DNA from: JBFXAM01 sp050184295
GTDB taxonomy: Bacteria > Planctomycetota > Phycisphaerae > UBA1845 > Fen-1342
Length of the DNA stretch: 57,320 bases
Direction: 5' to 3'
Assembly (NCBI GenBank): GCA_050184295.1
Contig: JBFXAM010000013.1
Location: 1-57,320, forward strand
Below the pieces are notes generated by a model. The model searched no databases, was not told where the DNA came from, and saw only the letters and a list, made by a program, of their open reading frames with translations. The number at the start of each line of letters is the position of its first letter. Within the stretch, counting starts at the first letter, position 1. The position numbers and the translations under genes are program-made. Shown one piece after another: positions 7,580 to 15,918 of the stretch.

Positions 7580-9150
7580 CCGACCTGCTCGTCGCCGACG
7601 GCACGCGGCACGCCTTCGGCGTCACCGGCAGCGGCGCGTCGCTCACGCTCATCGAGGCGCTGGCTGCCCGCGGTGTGGCGTATCACGCCGCCTCGCACGA
7701 GGCTGCCGCCGCCGTGATGGCGGGCGCCGTGCAGCGCGCCGGAGGCGGGTGCGCCCCAGCGATCACGATCAAGGGGCCCGGCGTCGCCAACCTCGTGCCC
7801 GGCATCGTTCACAACTTCTTCGAGAACATCGCGGGGCTGACCATTTCGGAAGCGCACGGCGACGACGCGCCGCCGCACCGCGCGCACAAGCGCCTCGACC
7901 ACGCGGTGCTGCTGTCCACGTGTGTACGGGGGGTCGTCGATCTGCCGACGGCCGTGGCGCGCTGGAGCGAGCTACGGCGCGACGCGGCCCGCGAGGCACC
8001 GACGCCGATCCACATCGACCTGTGCGAGCGCGCCGCACGTAGCGCGCCGCGCTCCGGCGTCGACCGTTGCGGCGCTCGCGACGCCACGCCCGCGCGAGGC
8101 GGTTCGGAAGACGCGCGCGCTGACGCGGCCGATTGGGGCGACGTTCTGCGCAAAGCGACGCAGGCTCAGCGGCCGATCCTGATCGTCGGCGGACTCGCGC
8201 TGCGCCGGCCGTGGCGCGAGCGACTCGCAGCGCTGCGGGTTCCGACGTTCACGACCGCCGCCGCTAAGGGCGCGCTCGACGAGTCGCTCCCGCACGCCGC
8301 CGGCGTCTTCACCGGCGAGGGACGCGAACTCGCGCCCGAGCGGCCGTTGCTGCCCGAGGCCGACCTGCTGATCGCGATCGGATTGCGGCCCGCCGAGGTC
8401 ACGCGCGCCGCGCCGCTCGAGCGTCCGGTCGTCTTGCTCGACGAAGTCGAATCGCCGGGCGCGAGCGTCTTCGGCAGCCGCGTGACGCGCGCGGCGCCGG
8501 AGCAGATCGATGAGCTGCTCGAATCGCTCGCGGACCGCGCGTGGGGCCTCGACCGCGTCGCCGGCGCAACCGGCGCGGTCCGCGCGGCATTGGCCGGCGG
8601 CGAGTGGCTGCCCGGCGCTTGCTTCGAGACGCTGACGCGCGCTGGCTTCGACCACGCGCTCGTGGTTGACACGGGCGCGTTCTGCACCGTCGCCGAGCAT
8701 GTCTGGCGCGCGAGTCCACGGCGCCCGTGCTTTGGCAGCGCCAACGGCCGATATATGGGCAACGCGCTGCCGACGGCGATCGGCGTCGCGCTGGCGAACC
8801 CGGCGCGGCCCGTGGTCTGCGCTGTCGGGGACGGCGGGATCCGCGCCTATGTCGCCGAGTGGCGACTGGCGCTCGCCCGTCGCCTGCCGATTTGCCTGCT
8901 TCTCATGCGCGACGGGCGCTACGGGAGCATCGCCGCGGCCGTCGGCCCACGCGCCGACACCGCGCCGCTCCGCGTTGCCGGCGAGTCGTGGGCCGACGCC
9001 GTCGCCGCGTTCGGCGGCGCCGCGCTGCGGGTCGAGTCGCACCATTCGTGGGAGCGCTCGTTCGCGAGCTGGAATCGCGCGTCGCCGCTGTTTATCGAGT
9101 GCGCATTTGACGCGGAGCGATACGCCGGCATGACGCGCGGCGTGCGCTGA
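7537..9150 (+). CDS. Thiamine-diphosphate-dependent enzyme, acetolactate-synthase/decarboxylase superfamily (537 aa)
   Basis: The N-terminal Pyr domain starts FGVTGSGASLTLIEAL and carries the catalytic Glu in a HE pair (H54-E55) followed by AAAAVMAGAVQR. The C-terminal PP domain has the ThDP/metal motif GDG at 431-433. Where the family usually has NN at the second metal-binding half, this protein has R458-D459 (MRDGRYGSI), so Asp takes the place of the metal-ligand Asn at the canonical 27-residue spacing. Such enzymes decarboxylate 2-keto acids or attach two-carbon units; YerE does the latter in branched-sugar synthesis. The true substrate is unknown. ATG 7537 overlaps the dehydrogenase by 43 nt; GTG 7555 is an alternative start. 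Confidence 0.82.
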   Translation: MVWSAGVRDRLEQLADLLVADGTRHAFGVTGSGASLTLIEALAARGVAYHAASHEAAAAVMAGAVQRAGGGCAPAITIKGPGVANLVPGIVHNFFENIAGLTISEAHGDDAPPHRAHKRLDHAVLLSTCVRGVVDLPTAVARWSELRRDAAREAPTPIHIDLCERAARSAPRSGVDRCGARDATPARGGSEDARADAADWGDVLRKATQAQRPILIVGGLALRRPWRERLAALRVPTFTTAAAKGALDESLPHAAGVFTGEGRELAPERPLLPEADLLIAIGLRPAEVTRAAPLERPVVLLDEVESPGASVFGSRVTRAAPEQIDELLESLADRAWGLDRVAGATGAVRAALAGGEWLPGACFETLTRAGFDHALVVDTGAFCTVAEHVWRASPRRPCFGSANGRYMGNALPTAIGVALANPARPVVCAVGDGGIRAYVAEWRLALARRLPICLLLMRDGRYGSIAAAVGPRADTAPLRVAGESWADAVAAFGGAALRVESHHSWERSFASWNRASPLFIECAFDAERYAGMTRGVR

Positions 9151-9162
9151 GAGGATCACGCG

Positions 9163-10161
9163 ATGCGTTCGCTGCACGTGCTGGTCATCGGCGGCGGCTC
9201 GGCCGGCCAGCGCCACCTTCGCAACTTCGCGGCGCTCGGGTGTCGCGTGTCGGTCGCCGACCCGCGCCCCGACCGGCTCGTGGAGTCATCGCGGGCCGCG
9301 CCACTCGTGCACAGCGTCTCGGACTGGGGCGCCGCACTCGACGCCGACCGCTACGACGGCGTCGTCGTCGCGTCGCCGCCCGCGTTTCATGTGCAGCAGG
9401 CGCACGCGGCGATCGAACGGCGACTGCCAGTGTTTCTCGAAAAACCCGCCGGCGTCGATCTCGACTCGGTCGCGAGCCTGTCCGACGCCGCTGCCGCGGC
9501 GCGCATCCCCGTGCTGCTGGGTTACACGTACCGCTGGTGGCCGCCGCTGCGCGAGCTGCGCGAGCGTGTGCAACGGCACGAAATCGGGCGCGTGCTGCAT
9601 GTGCGCGGCGTCATGGCGGCGCACCTGGCCGACTGGCATCCGTGGGAGCATTACCAGGACTTTTTCATGGCGCGGCGCGAGCTAGGAGGCGGCGCGCTGC
9701 TTGACGAAAGTCACCTGCTCGACCTGCTGCACTGGCTGCTCGGGCCGCCGGTGCGCGTCGCCGGCGCGGTCGAAAAGGTCAGCAACCTGGAAATCGACGC
9801 CGACGACCACGTCGACGCGCGGCTCGAATACGCGAGCGGCGCGCGGGCCCTCGTGCATCTCGATCTTTACACCCGCCCGCACGAGAAGTCGCTCCGCGTC
9901 GTCGGCGACCAGGGGACGCTGCTGTGGACGTGGGAACCGAACCGGCTTGCGTTGGCGCGCGATTGCACGGGTGAGTTTCGGCCGATCGAATTCCTCTGCG
10001 AGCGGAACGAGATGTTCGTCGCCGCGGCGCGCGAGTTCCTGGCCGTGGTGCGCGACGGCGCGCCGCCGAGCTGCACGCTCGCCGACGGCTGCGCCGTCAT
10101 GCGCGTCATCGCCGCGCTCCGCACCAGCGCCGCAACCGGACAAACGATCGCGTTGGAGTAG
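9163..10161 (+). CDS. Gfo/Idh/MocA-family oxidoreductase
   Basis: A 332-residue NAD(P)-dependent sugar or cyclitol dehydrogenase. The N-terminal Rossmann motif is VLVIGGGSAGQRHLRNFAALG, and the family's EKP catalytic motif is at residues 93-95 (FLEKPAG). A LGGGALLDESHLLDLLHWLLG helix, typical of the family's C-terminal substrate-binding sheet, lies near residue 170. GAGG at 9151-9154 precedes the ATG. In nonulosonate and other surface-sugar clusters such enzymes oxidise or reduce a ring hydroxyl. Placed between the ThDP enzyme and the CMP-sugar synthetase, it probably modifies the precursor sugar, but the position attacked cannot be told. Confidence 0.88.
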   Translation: MRSLHVLVIGGGSAGQRHLRNFAALGCRVSVADPRPDRLVESSRAAPLVHSVSDWGAALDADRYDGVVVASPPAFHVQQAHAAIERRLPVFLEKPAGVDLDSVASLSDAAAAARIPVLLGYTYRWWPPLRELRERVQRHEIGRVLHVRGVMAAHLADWHPWEHYQDFFMARRELGGGALLDESHLLDLLHWLLGPPVRVAGAVEKVSNLEIDADDHVDARLEYASGARALVHLDLYTRPHEKSLRVVGDQGTLLWTWEPNRLALARDCTGEFRPIEFLCERNEMFVAAAREFLAVVRDGAPPSCTLADGCAVMRVIAALRTSAATGQTIALE

Positions 10162-10169
10162 CCCGCGCC

Positions 10170-10937
10170 ATGTTGCTCGATCAGCGCATCCTCGCCGTCG
10201 TGCCCGCCCGCAGCGGCAGCAAGGGGATTCCGCACAAGAACCTGCGCGAGCTGGACGGCGTCAGCCTGATCGGCCGCGCCGCGCGCTGCCTGGCGGAGCT
10301 GAGCTGGATCGACGCCGCCGTCATCTCCACCGACTCGCCGCGCTATGCCGCCGAAGCCCGCCGGCACGGACTCGCGGCTCCCTTCCTTCGCCCGGCCGAA
10401 CTCGCCGGTGACGAGAGCCCCGCGGTCGACACGCTCGTGCACGCGCTGCACGCGAGCGAGGCGCATTTCGGCGTGTGCTTCGACGTCGTCCTCATCATCG
10501 AACCGACCTCGCCGCTGCGCACCGCCGCCGACGTCGCGCTCGCGACGCGCCGACTCATCGAGTCGCGGGCCGACTCGGCCGTCACCGTCAGCCGCGTCCC
10601 GTCCCGGTTTCACCCGCAGAAGCTCCTCACGTGCGACCGCGAGCGCCTCACGCACTACGCCGCCGACGGCAGCGCGATCACCGCACGACAACAGCTGGCG
10701 CCCGGCGTTTTTTGGCGCAACGGCTTGTGCTACGCGCTGACGCGCGCGTGTCTCGTGGAGCACCGCGCGGTCATCACCGAGCGCTCCATTGCGGTGCTCA
10801 TCGACCGCCCCGTGGCGAACATCGACGACCCGCTCGACCTGCTCTGGGCGCGCTTCCTCCGTGAACACGCGGCTGCGGCCGCGCCGGACGACGACGGCTT
10901 GGCGCGGACCGGCTGCGCGGTGGAGCGCCCATGTTGA
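10170..10937 (+). CDS. neuA: CMP-sugar synthetase (acylneuraminate cytidylyltransferase family)
   Basis: This family activates a nonulosonic acid with CTP to give a CMP-sugar. The signature ARSGSKGIPHKNL lies at about residues 12-24, and ISTDSPRYAAEARRHG and IIEPTSPLRT follow. A late DDPLDLLWA segment fits the family's closing metal-site region. At 255 residues it is slightly longer than single-domain enzymes of this type (~230), because of an acidic, low-complexity tail. The start overlaps nothing and no clear ribosome site is seen, which suggests translational coupling to the upstream oxidoreductase 8 nt away. With the neuB- and neuC-like genes it completes a minimal ulosonate activation route. 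Confidence 0.88.
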   Translation: MLLDQRILAVVPARSGSKGIPHKNLRELDGVSLIGRAARCLAELSWIDAAVISTDSPRYAAEARRHGLAAPFLRPAELAGDESPAVDTLVHALHASEAHFGVCFDVVLIIEPTSPLRTAADVALATRRLIESRADSAVTVSRVPSRFHPQKLLTCDRERLTHYAADGSAITARQQLAPGVFWRNGLCYALTRACLVEHRAVITERSIAVLIDRPVANIDDPLDLLWARFLREHAAAAAPDDDGLARTGCAVERPC

Positions 10938-11956
10938 TCGTCGTGAATTTTCATTACATCCGCCCGTCGTTCGAAGCGCCGCATCCCGGCATCGTGGGCG
11001 TCACGCCCGCGCAGTTCGCCGCCCAACTGGAGCGCATGGCCGCCGCGGGCGAGTTCGTCAGCCTCGCGGACGTGCTCCGTGCGGTTCGAAACGGCGACGC
11101 GCTGCCGCCACGCGCCTGGCTCATCACCTTCGACGACGGCCTGCGCGAGCAGTTCGAGCACGCGTGGCGTTGGCTCGTTCGCCGCGGAGTCCCCGCGGCG
11201 TTCTTCGTAAACACGGCGCCGCTCGCGAGCGGCACGCCCGAGCCGGTGCACGTGCTCCACGCGCTGCGCGCCCAGATCGCGCCCGATCGCGTCGCCGCCG
11301 CGCTCGCCGCCGCCGCGGCCGACGAAGCGATCTGCTGGCCCCCTGCTGTTGCCGCGCCATACGACACACCGTATCGATTCGACGGCGCCGCCGCGGCCGC
11401 GCTCAAGTACGCCTTCAACTACGCTCTCACGCGCGAACAACAGGAGCGGCTGCTCCGCCGCTGCGCCGCGACGCTCTTGCCGCCGCACGTGCGTGAACAA
11501 CTCGAATCGCTCTACTTCTCGCGCGACCAGTTGTGCGAGCTCGCGGCGCACGGCTGCATCGGTGCGCACGCCCACCAGCACGTGCCGCTCGGCCGGCTTG
11601 CCGCGCCGGCGCAGTTGGAGCAGCTCGTCACGGCGCGCCGCCTGCTCGAAGCCTGGACGACGCAGCCGATCGCGGCCGTCAGCTACCCGTACGGCTCGGC
11701 CGAGGCGTGCCCGGCGGAGCTTTGCGAAATCGCCGCGGACGCGGGCTACGCGCTCGGGTTCACAATGGAGCCGGCGGCGAATGTGGTGCTCGAGCCGGCG
11801 CTGCTGCTGGCGCGCTGCTCCAACAGCGATTTCGCGGGAGCCGGGCGACCCGGCATTGACCCGCGCGAGGCCTTCGACGTGCTGCCCGCCGCGAGCCGCT
11901 TCACGGGCGCGAAGCACGGTCTGCCCGCCGTCGCGGGCCGACGGGGAGGACGCTGA
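10931..11956 (+). CDS. Polysaccharide deacetylase (NodB-type, CE4)
   Basis: NodB-type enzymes remove N- or O-acetyl groups from sugars with a His/His/Asp-bound metal. The N-terminal NFHYIRP segment and the catalytic TFDDG motif (about 66-70) are clear. The second motif appears as GAHAHQHVPLG (HxxxH type, about 211-221), and AVSYPYGS near residue 248 gives the third. Length is 341 residues, with an insertion of ~90 residues between motifs 1 and 2. No signal peptide is seen, so it probably acts in the cytoplasm on a nucleotide- or lipid-linked sugar. It overlaps neuA by 7 nt and is 4 nt from the formyltransferase gene. Confidence 0.85.
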   Translation: MLIVVNFHYIRPSFEAPHPGIVGVTPAQFAAQLERMAAAGEFVSLADVLRAVRNGDALPPRAWLITFDDGLREQFEHAWRWLVRRGVPAAFFVNTAPLASGTPEPVHVLHALRAQIAPDRVAAALAAAAADEAICWPPAVAAPYDTPYRFDGAAAAALKYAFNYALTREQQERLLRRCAATLLPPHVREQLESLYFSRDQLCELAAHGCIGAHAHQHVPLGRLAAPAQLEQLVTARRLLEAWTTQPIAAVSYPYGSAEACPAELCEIAADAGYALGFTMEPAANVVLEPALLLARCSNSDFAGAGRPGIDPREAFDVLPAASRFTGAKHGLPAVAGRRGGR

Positions 11957-11960
11957 ACTC

Positions 11961-12773
11961 ATGAAGCCGCCGCGCGTGCTCCTGCTCACCAGCGACCAGC
12001 CGCGCCACGCCCGCGCGGCGCGCCGCCTCGCCGCCGGCTCGCTGCTGTGCGGTGTCGTGCGCCAGCCCAAGCCGCCCGCGGCGCTGGACCCGGTCACCCA
12101 ATGCCACTTCGCGGCGCGTGCCGAAGCGGAGCGGCGTTGGTGCGGCAGCGGCTGGCCGGCGGTTCCGCAGGTGTTCTGCGACGATGTCAACGGGCCCGCG
12201 GTCGCCGGGCTACTCGCGTCGGCAACACCCGACCTGCTGCTGCTCTTCGGCTGCGGCGTGGTGAAACGCGCGCTGCTCGAAGCGTGGCCGGGACGGATCG
12301 TGAATCTGCATCTCGGGCTGAGTCCGTATTACCGCGGCGCGGGAACAAACTTCTGGGCCTTGGCGGACGGCCGTCCCGAGTGCGTCGGGGCGACGCTACA
12401 CGTCGCGACGGCGGCGATCGACGACGGCCCGATTCTCGCGCAGGCGCGCCCCGAGCTCAGCGCCGAAGACGACCTGCACGCGATCGGACTGCGCGCGCTC
12501 GACGCCGGCCTGGACCTGCTCGCACCCTGCCTGACCGCGTTGCACCGCGGCGCGCTCGGCCCGCAGCGGCTCTCTACCGCCGTGCCGCGCGTCTGCCGAC
12601 GGCGCGACTTTGATGCCGCCGCGCTCGCGAAACTGGAGCGTGCGCTCGCGAACGGAATGATCGCAGGATTCCTCGCGGAGCGCGCCGCGCGCGAGGCGCG
12701 ATACCCGATTGTGGAGTGGCGTTGCGGCGCTTCGGTCGCGCCTGCCGCGGAGGGCGCTCATGTCGTTGCCTGA
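11961..12773 (+). CDS. Formyltransferase-fold enzyme (probable sugar N-formyltransferase)
   Basis: A 270-residue protein with the Formyl_trans_N fold, which transfers a formyl group from N10-formyltetrahydrofolate to an amine. All three catalytic residues of the family are in place: N115 and H117 (IVNLHLGLSPYYRG) and D154 (AAIDDGPILAQ). It lacks the tRNA-binding C-terminal domain of methionyl-tRNA formyltransferase, which points to a small-molecule or sugar substrate. The ATG at 11961 follows the deacetylase stop by 4 nt; an upstream open frame is only a shadow of the deacetylase. Deacetylation then N-formylation of one amino sugar is a plausible joint task. Confidence 0.85.
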   Translation: MKPPRVLLLTSDQPRHARAARRLAAGSLLCGVVRQPKPPAALDPVTQCHFAARAEAERRWCGSGWPAVPQVFCDDVNGPAVAGLLASATPDLLLLFGCGVVKRALLEAWPGRIVNLHLGLSPYYRGAGTNFWALADGRPECVGATLHVATAAIDDGPILAQARPELSAEDDLHAIGLRALDAGLDLLAPCLTALHRGALGPQRLSTAVPRVCRRRDFDAAALAKLERALANGMIAGFLAERAAREARYPIVEWRCGASVAPAAEGAHVVA

Positions 12774-14073
12774 TCCAAACCCCGTCGACGTGCTGATCTT
12801 CATCGAGCACGTGGCGCGCGAGCTGGACATCGCATGCATTCTCGCGCACGAGCTTGAGGCGACTCATGGGCGCTCGGTCGCGTTCGCGTCCTGCGCATGG
12901 GGCGCCGCCGAAGCACTCGCGACGTTGACGCCGCGCGTCGTGGCGCTGCCATACTGCTACGGCGCAAGTGACCCCGTGTTGCGCCGCTGCCTGCCGTTCT
13001 GGCCCGACGCGCTCTATGTCAACCTTGCGTTCGAGCAGGTCTTCCACCGCCTCAACGAGCGCTTCAAGACGCCGCGCGACGAGTTCGCCAAACGCATCGC
13101 CCGACACCACGCCTGGGGATCGGCCGCACGCGACTATCTCGCTTCCCACGGCGTTCCACTCGAGCACATCTTTCAGAACGGCAACCCGACGCTCGCGCTC
13201 TATGACCCGCCTTATGCGGACTTCTACCCCGATCGCGCCGCGCTCGCGCGACGGTTCGGGCTCGACCCGCGCCGCCGCTGGGTCTTCGCGCCGGAGAACT
13301 ACGCCGCCGCCTTCAACACCGATCTCATGCAGCGCGACTACATCCAGCGCGGCTACTCACCCGCGGAAGCCGAGGAAACGCGCGCGTACGCGCGCCGGGC
13401 GCTGCACGAGAGCATCCGCTGGTGGGCCGCGGCCGCCGCGTCGTCGCCGATCGAGGTCGTCGTTCGTCCGCGGCCCGCGGTTCCGCTCGCGATGTTTGTC
13501 GACGAGTGCCGCGCCGTGCTCGGCGACCGGCTCCCCGAACGCCTGCACGTCATCAAGCACGGCAGCGTGCGCGAGTGGATTGTCGCATCGGATGTGGTGG
13601 CCGGCGGCTACACCACGACGCTGATCGAGGCGGCGTGGGCGCGGAAACGCGTGCTCATGCTGCGGCCGCTGCCGATGCCCGCGCCGCTCGACGCCGACTG
13701 GTATCGCCTCGTGCCGCAAGTCGCGAGCGCAGACGAGTTCGGCCGCGCGGTGTCCGCGGTGGAGGCGCACGACGCGTTCGAGCCGCTGCGCGCGTGGGCG
13801 CGTGCGCGGGTGTGGGGCGAAGCCGATCCGCTGGTCGCGCTTGCGGAATACCTGTCCGCGCGGGTCGAAGAAGCGCAGCGACACGCGGATGCCTCGGCGA
13901 CCGCCGCGCGCGAGCTTCCCCCGATCGACCGCGCGCCGCCGACTGCGCACCTCGCGCCGGGCCTGTTCAACCGTCACGAAGACGACGTGCTCGACGAGCG
14001 CCGCGTCGCCGCCGCCCGGGCGCGTTGGGCGGCGCACCTCCGCGGCGCCGCGACGGGAGCACGACCAGCATGA
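12760..14073 (+). CDS. Surface carbohydrate biosynthesis protein (437 aa), glycosyltransferase-like
   Basis: The N-terminus VDVLIFIEHVARELDIACILAHEL matches the general pattern of surface-carbohydrate proteins related to the CDP-glycerol and polysialyltransferase-like folds. Later parts show WGSAARDYL, a RRWVFAPENY strand, EVVVRPRP (about 230), KHGSVREWIVASDVVAGGYTTTLIEAAW (about 267) and a final helical region. The HGS...ASD...TTTLIEA run resembles the donor-binding segment of CDP-activated or CMP-sugar transferases. The ATG at 12760 has GGAG at 12749-12752 and overlaps the formyltransferase by 14 nt; the frame is open further back to 12709. It could be the transferase for the CMP-sugar made by the cluster, but this is inference. 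Confidence 0.62.
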   Translation: MSLPDPNPVDVLIFIEHVARELDIACILAHELEATHGRSVAFASCAWGAAEALATLTPRVVALPYCYGASDPVLRRCLPFWPDALYVNLAFEQVFHRLNERFKTPRDEFAKRIARHHAWGSAARDYLASHGVPLEHIFQNGNPTLALYDPPYADFYPDRAALARRFGLDPRRRWVFAPENYAAAFNTDLMQRDYIQRGYSPAEAEETRAYARRALHESIRWWAAAAASSPIEVVVRPRPAVPLAMFVDECRAVLGDRLPERLHVIKHGSVREWIVASDVVAGGYTTTLIEAAWARKRVLMLRPLPMPAPLDADWYRLVPQVASADEFGRAVSAVEAHDAFEPLRAWARARVWGEADPLVALAEYLSARVEEAQRHADASATAARELPPIDRAPPTAHLAPGLFNRHEDDVLDERRVAAARARWAAHLRGAATGARPA

Positions 14074-15008
14074 GCGTCGCGCGGCTGGACATCGTGGTCT
14101 GTGCGCACAACGACGCGGCGCACCTGCCGCGCCTGCTGCACAGCCTGCGCCAGCAAACCGCGGGCCTCGACACCTTCCGGTTGCTGTTGATCGACAACGC
14201 GTCGACCGACGCCACGGCACGCGTCTTTCGGCAACACTCCGCCGGACTGCACGCCACCTATGTCCACGAACCGCGCAAGGGTTTGAACTACGCGCGCAAC
14301 ACCGGCTATGGCCACGCGACCAGCGATTACGTCGCACACACCGACGCCGACGCGATCGTCGACCGCCGCTGGGTCGCAGCGATCCGCCGCGCGATCGACA
14401 CGCGGCGGCCCGACCTCCTCGGCGGCCCGTATTACCCGTATTTCGTGCATCCACGCCCCCCCTGGTATCGCGACGCGTACAACTGCGTGAACCTGGGCGC
14501 CGAACCGCGCCCGCTGCGACCCGGCGAGTTCTTCAGCGGCATCAACATGATCTGGCGCCGCGCGACGGTCGAGCGCCTCGGCGGCTTCCATGCCCAGCTC
14601 GGTCTCGTCGGCCGGCAGATGGCGCGCGGCGACGAGACCGACCTGATGCTTCGCGCCCGGTCGTCGAACGAGCCCTTCGAGACCTGGTACGACCCCGCGA
14701 TCGCCGTCTATCACCTCACGCGGCCCGAGGCGATGCGGCTCTCCTACTGGCTCCGCCGATCGTACGCGCAGGGGCTGCGACACTATGACATCTGGCCCGC
14801 GCACGCGCGCCCCACGGGGACGACGCGCGCGGTGCGCATTGCGCGGACCGGGCTGCGCCTGGCGCGCGAACTGGCCGCCGCCGCCGCGCCGCGGTCACAG
14901 CGCGAACCGGCCGGCCGCTGGCAGAACCACATTTACGAGCGCGTGCTTCCGCAGCTTTACACGCTGGGGCGGCTTGTCGCGGCGGGGCGCTCCGCGGCGA
15001 CACGCTGA
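14070..15008 (+). CDS. GT2-family glycosyltransferase
   Basis: A 312-residue GT-A fold enzyme. The start MSVARLDIVVCAHNDAAHLPRLLHSL is the typical nucleotide-sugar binding strand and helix, IDNASTDATARV is the second strand, and VAHTDADAIVDRRW holds the DXD metal site. A late ARGDETDLMLRAR segment provides the acidic catalytic-base region (ED/ET-D type). The ATG overlaps the preceding stop as ATGA. An upstream extension of the frame to 13422 is a shadow of the previous gene. Inverting transfer to the glycan or lipid carrier is assumed from family; the donor is unknown. Confidence 0.88.
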   Translation: MSVARLDIVVCAHNDAAHLPRLLHSLRQQTAGLDTFRLLLIDNASTDATARVFRQHSAGLHATYVHEPRKGLNYARNTGYGHATSDYVAHTDADAIVDRRWVAAIRRAIDTRRPDLLGGPYYPYFVHPRPPWYRDAYNCVNLGAEPRPLRPGEFFSGINMIWRRATVERLGGFHAQLGLVGRQMARGDETDLMLRARSSNEPFETWYDPAIAVYHLTRPEAMRLSYWLRRSYAQGLRHYDIWPAHARPTGTTRAVRIARTGLRLARELAAAAAPRSQREPAGRWQNHIYERVLPQLYTLGRLVAAGRSAATR

Positions 15009-15111
15009 CACGCGGAGCGCCGCGGGGACCACCGACGCGCACTTCCCGCGCCTGCATCCGAACCGCGCCCGCCGCCGATGACATCACTACCGGACTCCCA
15101 GGAGCGGTCGG

Positions 15112-15918
15112 ATGATGCTGCCGATTCCCCGCTGGCTCGCCGCGCTTGGACACGCGGTGCACCGCGCCCACTATCGCCAGCGCTTCGAGCGGGTGTATCG
15201 ACGCACCCGCAAGCCCCCTTCGTGGTTCGACCACCGCATCGACCTCTATTACCTCTGGCCGGAAAACCTCTTCTGGCTCGAACGCGGCGTTCTGCCGCGG
15301 CGTTGGATGCGCCCCGGGTGCCGCGTGCTCGACCTGTTCTGCGGCGACGCCGTCTTCGCGCGGCATTTTTACGCCACTGCCGCCGCCCGCGTCGACGCCG
15401 TCGACAAGGATCCGTCCGCAATCGCGCATGCGCAACGCGAGCACGCGCACCCGCGCGTCGCGTATCACGTGCTCGACGCGCTGGAGCGCGACTTTCCCGC
15501 CGATCGCTACGACGTCGTCGTCTGGTACGAGGGCATCGAGCACCTCTCGGCCGACGACTGCGGCCGCGTGCTGGCCCGCATCGGTCGCGCGATCGCGGAC
15601 GGCGGCGTGTTGCTCGGCTCCACGCCGTTGATCGCGCCGGAGCAGCGCGGCCGCAATAACTGGGAGCACCAGAATGAGTTCGAGCATCCCGACGCGCTTC
15701 GCGCGTTCCTCGGCCGTGCTTTCCGCCGCGTCGACGTGTTCGAAACGATCTATCCCAACTGCGGCGGCGGCGTGCGGCGGACGGCACACTTCCTCGCCGC
15801 GGAGCCGGTCGCGTCCGACGGCGCCTCCACACGAGCGCCCGCCGGCGAGACTGTCGCCCGCGCCGCGTTTCCTGCGCACGACCGCGCCGCCGGCGCGCCG
15901 CGGGTGCACGCCCGATGA
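15112..15918 (+). CDS. Class I SAM-dependent methyltransferase
   Basis: A 268-residue protein with methyltransferase motif I as VLDLFCGDAVFARHF (about 69-83), an acidic motif II (VDAVDKD), and motif IV around DVVVWYEGIEHL (about 127-138). The EGIEHLSADD sequence is typical of the Methyltransf_11/23 sugar or small-molecule branch. AGGAG at 15100-15104 precedes the ATG by 7 nt. The last ~35 residues are Ala/Arg-rich and probably disordered. It restarts the run after a 103-nt gap and overlaps the next gene as ATGA. Expected role is O- or N-methylation of a sugar of this glycan; the substrate is not identifiable. Confidence 0.8.
   Translation: MMLPIPRWLAALGHAVHRAHYRQRFERVYRRTRKPPSWFDHRIDLYYLWPENLFWLERGVLPRRWMRPGCRVLDLFCGDAVFARHFYATAAARVDAVDKDPSAIAHAQREHAHPRVAYHVLDALERDFPADRYDVVVWYEGIEHLSADDCGRVLARIGRAIADGGVLLGSTPLIAPEQRGRNNWEHQNEFEHPDALRAFLGRAFRRVDVFETIYPNCGGGVRRTAHFLAAEPVASDGASTRAPAGETVARAAFPAHDRAAGAPRVHAR

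Noticed and set aside
12760..14073. Calling this gene a polysialyltransferase or CDP-glycerol transferase
   Set aside because: Only general fold-level similarity is visible; the HGS...TTTLIEA run is suggestive but not enough for a specific name.
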